DNA from: Actinomycetota bacterium
Lineage (GTDB): Bacteria; Actinomycetota; Acidimicrobiia; Acidimicrobiales; JAHWLA01
Assembly: GCA_019347595.1 (NCBI GenBank)
Contig: JAHWLA010000070.1
Location: 3,227-11,219 of the forward strand
DNA length: 7,993 bases
Reading direction: 5' to 3'
A program made the position numbers and the translations under genes. A model generated the notes under the pieces. That model was given only the letters and a program-made list of their open reading frames with translations. It did no database searches and was not told the DNA's origin. Below are positions 5,219 through 7,993 of the stretch, in pieces (position 1 is the stretch's first letter; each line of letters starts with the position of its first letter).

Positions 5219-5707
5219 CACGGGGACGATGCGGGAGGCGTCGAGGTGGCCGTCGACCACGTCGAGTTCGCCGTAGGTGTGCACCGGCTGCATGCGCCGC
5301 TCGGTGGGCGAGCCGGGGTTGAACAGCACCTGCCCGTCGAGCCCGTCGCGGTCCCACGGGATGTGGCTGTGGCCGAACACGACCACGTCCGCGTCGGGAA
5401 ACAGCCGACGCATGCGCCCCTCGCGCCCGGCGGCCGGTCCGCTGTCGTGCACCATGCCCACCCGGACGCCCGCCAGGTCCACCACCTGGCGCTCGGGCAG
5501 ATGCGACAACGCCGGGTCGAGGTCGTTGTTGCCCAGCACGGCGTGCACGGGCGCGAACCCCGACAGCTCGTCCAGCAGGTCGGCGGTCACGATGTCGCCC
5601 GCGTGCAGCACGGCGTCGGCCTGGTCCAGGGCGGCGTAGACGGCGTCCGGGAGCCGCCGGCCGCGGCCGGGGCGCAGGTGGGTATCGGACAGGACCACGA
5701 CGCGCAT
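5204..5707 (-). CDS. YfcE/MJ0936-type metallophosphoesterase
   Basis: A compact calcineurin-like phosphodiesterase of 167 aa, normal for the YfcE group. All metal-binding motifs are intact: SDTH (Asp8, His10), HAGD (Asp38), GNND (59-62), MVHDSG (His87) and GHSH (His113, His115). NPGSPTERR (130-138) is typical of this subfamily. Family members are binuclear-metal cytoplasmic phosphodiesterases whose natural substrate is generally unknown. Translation is coupled to the upstream MFS gene. The junction on the minus strand reads AAGGATCGATGATG, where the permease TGA lies inside ATGA. The second ATG (5707) has the better spacing from AAGGA; the first (5710) would add one Met. The 3' end runs into a long perfect hairpin. 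Confidence 0.92.
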   Translation of the reverse strand: MRVVVLSDTHLRPGRGRRLPDAVYAALDQADAVLHAGDIVTADLLDELSGFAPVHAVLGNNDLDPALSHLPERQVVDLAGVRVGMVHDSGPAAGREGRMRRLFPDADVVVFGHSHIPWDRDGLDGQVLFNPGSPTERRMQPVHTYGELDVVDGHLDASRIVPVVPST

Positions 5708-6927
5708 CATCGATCCTTCACTGCATACCCGACCGCCCCCGACAAGCCGACCAGGGCCAGGATGCCGAACCCGGGCCGCAGCGGGATCGCCAGCACGACC
5801 GGCACCAGCGCGCCCCCCACCCACGCCAATTGGAACATGGCCTCGAAGCGGGCGAACCGCGTCCCGTACACGGCATGCGGCGCGTCGCGCTGCACCACGG
5901 CGTCGAACGCCAGCCTGCCTCCGGCGGCGGCGAGGCCGACCGCGGCGGCCAGCACGGCCGCGCCGACCCGCCCCGACAGCCGGCCGGCGACCACGCCGCC
6001 GATCCCCAGCACGGCAAGCGCCGCCGCCAGCAGCCGCTCCTCCCGGAGCAGGCGCCGCACCACGGGTGCCACCACCGAGCCGGTCAACGACCCCACCATG
6101 CTTGCCAGCAGGACGGCGCCGAACACCCACGACGGGGCACCCTCGCGGCGCAAGGCGAACGCCACCAGGAACGTGAGGAATCCCACCGACCCCCGCAATG
6201 CCGCCATGGCCGTCGCCGCTCGCACAATCCCGGCATGGCGTGCGGCGACGTCGTCGACTGCGACCTCGACGTCGTCGTCCGACCCGACGCCCGCTCGCCG
6301 CACCGTGATCCGGGTGGCCGCCGCGGCGGACGCCACGAACAGCACCGCCGCCACCCGCACGACCCACTCCGCGCCCGCCAGCTTGAGGATGCCGACCGCC
6401 GGCCCCGCCGCCAGCAGCCCCATGACGACGGCGATCAACGCCAGCTTGGAGTTGGCCTCGACCAACTCCTCCTCGGAGTCGACCACGGCGGGCACGAGCG
6501 AGCTTTTCGTCACCGAGTGCGTCTTGGCCAGCACCAGCACGGCGAAGGCGGCGGGAAACAGCAGCAGCCCGTGAAGCACCCGGGCCATGAACAGGCACGT
6601 GACCGCTCGGGCCAGCGCCACGGCCACCATCACCGCCCGCCGCCCGCCCTGCACCCGGTCGACGGCCGGGCCGAGAAACGGCGCCACTACGGCGAAGGGC
6701 GCCATCGACAGGACGAGCGACAGCGCCACCCGCCCCCGGGCCGCGCTGGGCGAGATGTCGAAGAACAGGGAGCCGGCCAGTGCCATGGTCACGAACGTGT
6801 CGCCCGCCACCGCCAGCGCGTGGGCGATGGCCAGGCGACCGAACGGGGACGCCGCCAGGTCGGCCGAGGGCGGGTGGCCCGGTCGCTGGAGGGGCCGCCA
6901 GCCGTCGTCCGCATCCACGGCGGCCAT
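5707..6927 (-). CDS. MFS transporter (MFS_3 / EntS-like exporter type)
   Basis: This is a 406-aa integral membrane protein with about 12 hydrophobic segments in two halves. The loop after the second segment carries AVDRVQGGRRAVM (88-100), a divergent form of the MFS motif-A loop. SLVPAVVDSEEELVEANS (143-160) resembles the middle-of-half-one motif of MFS_3 exporters such as enterobactin-exporter relatives. An acidic linker, GSDDDVEVAVDD (215-226), is the central cytoplasmic loop between the two halves. The transported compound cannot be inferred. ATG 6927 was chosen because upstream codons lose the hydrophobic and compositional signature, and the polar 30-residue N-terminus then leads directly into the first segment. 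No good Shine-Dalgarno or TANNNT box is visible before it. It forms a two-gene unit with the phosphoesterase through a 4-bp overlap, and diverges from the small hypothetical gene. Confidence 0.9.
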   Translation of the reverse strand: MAAVDADDGWRPLQRPGHPPSADLAASPFGRLAIAHALAVAGDTFVTMALAGSLFFDISPSAARGRVALSLVLSMAPFAVVAPFLGPAVDRVQGGRRAVMVAVALARAVTCLFMARVLHGLLLFPAAFAVLVLAKTHSVTKSSLVPAVVDSEEELVEANSKLALIAVVMGLLAAGPAVGILKLAGAEWVVRVAAVLFVASAAAATRITVRRAGVGSDDDVEVAVDDVAARHAGIVRAATAMAALRGSVGFLTFLVAFALRREGAPSWVFGAVLLASMVGSLTGSVVAPVVRRLLREERLLAAALAVLGIGGVVAGRLSGRVGAAVLAAAVGLAAAGGRLAFDAVVQRDAPHAVYGTRFARFEAMFQLAWVGGALVPVVLAIPLRPGFGILALVGLSGAVGYAVKDR

Positions 6928-6969
6928 CGTACGGTCAAGCCGCGGGTGACAGACGCCGACATAGAAGCC

Positions 6970-7380
6970 ATGGATCTCTCGAAGGTGCTGGACGATGTGT
7001 ACTCCGGCGGAGCGGCGACCTCCGAATCGAACGTGCCCGAATGGGCCGACGACGCCCATCTCGACCAGGTGTTCGCGGGCTGGACGCCCGGCCCCCCGGC
7101 CGACGCACCCGCGGCCGAGCGGGAGATGGCGGCTCACATCGAGCCGACCCGCCGTCGCATCGACGACGAGCTGGCCGGCGCGCTGACGAAGGCGCTGAGC
7201 GCCAGCCCCATCGCACCCGAGCCGCTGTTCGCCGACCGAGCCGACGACGAGCTGACGCCCACCCACATCGACGAGCTGATCGCTCTCCGCGAGCCCACGC
7301 GGGTCTGGACCCGCGGCGACGACGACGTCCTCCCGGCCCGCACCGCACACAAGAGCGGCCGCCGCTTCTCCCGCGGCTGA
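6970..7380 (+). CDS. Hypothetical protein, 136 aa, acidic body and basic tail
   Basis: I do not recognise this family. The protein is soluble in appearance, with no signal peptide or membrane segment. The first 100 residues are rich in Asp, Glu, Ala and Pro and include VPEWADDAHLDQVFAGWTPG (22-41) and a probable helix around IEPTRRRIDDELAGALTKAL (57-76). The C-terminus ends in VWTRGDDDVLPARTAHK (112-128) and SGRRFSRG, a basic, probably disordered tail. Codons show the strong third-position GC of the neighbouring genes, which supports a real gene. GTG 6946 would add eight residues, but those codons (ACA, ATA, GAA among them) lack the third-position bias, so ATG 6970 is preferred. It diverges from the MFS gene by 42 bp. 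The converging hairpin at 7400-7443 fits a transcript ending here. Confidence 0.7.
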   Translation: MDLSKVLDDVYSGGAATSESNVPEWADDAHLDQVFAGWTPGPPADAPAAEREMAAHIEPTRRRIDDELAGALTKALSASPIAPEPLFADRADDELTPTHIDELIALREPTRVWTRGDDDVLPARTAHKSGRRFSRG

Positions 7381-7399
7381 CCTACCGAGTCCCGTCGTC

Positions 7400-7443
7400 C
7401 CGGTCCGGGAATCCCGCCACATGTTGCGGGATTCCCGGACCGG
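7400..7443. terminator. 18-bp perfect inverted repeat between convergent genes
   Basis: Arms at 7400-7417 and 7426-7443 (CCGGTCCGGGAATCCCGC and its complement) flank an 8-base loop, CACATGTT. The hairpin lies 19 nt after the hypothetical gene's stop and 14 nt from the histidine kinase stop. No T-run follows on either side, so it fits an actinobacterial stem-only bidirectional terminator or a 3'-end protector. Confidence 0.7.
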
Positions 7444-7457
7444 AACCGCGTGGGGGG

Positions 7458-7993
7458 TCAGCCCGCTTTGGCGCTGATCGTCACGGCGCGGGGGCCGGCG
7501 GGCAGCCGCACGACGAACGTCGTCCCCGCCCCCTCGGTCGACTTCACCGTCACCCGCCCGCCGTGGTGGGCGACGACGTGGCGCACGATGGCGAGCCCCA
7601 GCCCGGTCCCACCGCCTTCTCGGGCACCGGACCGCTCCAGCCGGTAGAACCGCTCGAAGATGCGCTCGCGGTCGCGTGCCGGGATGCCAGGCCCGCGGTC
7701 GCGCACGGCCAGCTCGATGTCGGTGCCGTCGCTCGTGACGGTCACATCGACGCGTCCACCCGGGTCGGAGAACTTCACGGCGTTCTCCACCAGATGATGG
7801 ACGGCCGCCACCAACTGCCTGCGGTCGCCGAGCACCGTCAACCGGCGCGGCGGGTCGTCGACCTCCAACGCCACGCCCCGCTGCTGCGCCGCAGGGCGCA
7901 CCCGCTCGACGGCCTGGGCCACCATCAGGTGCACGGGGACGGGCTCCTGGACGGGGTTCTCCTGCGACTCGATGCGGGCCAGGTCGAGCAGGT
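7458..7993 (-). CDS. Sensor histidine kinase, C-terminal part (PhoR/SenX3-like)
   Basis: Only the last 177 residues lie in the window; the sensor region and phospho-accepting His are beyond the right edge. The visible start, LLDLARIESQENP, is the end of a HisKA dimerisation helix in the style of PhoR, SenX3 and relatives. The HATPase domain follows with intact boxes: N box HHLVENAVKF (around visible residues 65-74), G1 DRGPGIP, F box RIFERFYRLERS and G2 GGGTGLGLAIVRH. ATP binding and autokinase activity are therefore expected. The protein ends in VRLPAGPRAVTISAKAG. SenX3/PhoR-type kinases often sense phosphate limitation, but the signal cannot be judged from this fragment. The response regulator would be expected just outside the window. 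It converges with the small hypothetical gene across a hairpin. Confidence 0.93.
   Translation of the reverse strand, partial: LLDLARIESQENPVQEPVPVHLMVAQAVERVRPAAQQRGVALEVDDPPRRLTVLGDRRQLVAAVHHLVENAVKFSDPGGRVDVTVTSDGTDIELAVRDRGPGIPARDRERIFERFYRLERSGAREGGGTGLGLAIVRHVVAHHGGRVTVKSTEGAGTTFVVRLPAGPRAVTISAKAG

Noticed and set aside
6928..7422. Upstream extension of the MFS gene
   Set aside because: It covers the divergent hypothetical gene in antisense and lacks hydrophobic segments.
1..7993. tRNA, rRNA, CRISPR array, insertion sequence or prophage genes
   Set aside because: No cloverleaf, direct-repeat array, transposase or phage-like protein was seen. The window reads as ordinary chromosome with unusual details rather than a defence or mobile island.

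Overview
The window is GC-rich throughout, strongly G/C at third codon positions, and densely packed with short intergenic gaps. The gene set points to an actinobacterium: an actinobacterial-type zincin_2 metalloprotease-like protein, a PhoR/SenX3-like histidine kinase, an MreB starting at a DLAIDLGTANT motif, and TANNNT boxes placed for leaderless transcription. Class Acidimicrobiia is my best guess, from memory of MreB and PDZ-protease N-termini. That placement is inference and untested.

Layout. (1) A leftward operon at 107-1738 runs moaE, then a 57-codon membrane protein, then mreB. The cistrons overlap by 4 bp and then by 8-23 bp, and a near-perfect hairpin hides a Shine-Dalgarno at the mreB start. 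(2) Diverging from moaE, a rightward membrane-anchored HtrA-like PDZ protein (1803-2954) has lost all three catalytic residues. (3) A long hairpin (2960-3012) separates it from a convergent SDR/epimerase-like protein (3018-3965) with a C-terminal membrane anchor and no YxxxK. (4) Diverging from that, a zincin_2 protein (3984-5162) reads NEVAH where HEXXH is expected. (5) A 22-bp perfect inverted repeat (5172-5218) lies between it and a leftward pair, an MFS permease (5707-6927) followed by a YfcE-type phosphoesterase (5204-5707), coupled through ATGA. (6) A small rightward hypothetical (6970-7380) converges, across an 18-bp hairpin (7400-7443), on the C-terminal half of a sensor histidine kinase that runs off the right edge.

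How they fit together. Most genes concern the envelope or core metabolism: cell shape (MreB), molybdopterin synthesis (MoaE), a periplasm-facing PDZ protein, an exporter and a two-component sensor. I see no mobile element, CRISPR array, tRNA, rRNA or clear sign of transfer, so this looks like chromosomal backbone. The unusual points are the translational-control hairpin at mreB, several proteins whose catalytic residues appear substituted (HtrA-like, zincin-like and SDR-like, plus a Glu-to-Gln change in MreB), start codons 6-8 nt downstream of TANNNT boxes, and long perfect hairpins at all three convergent gene junctions.
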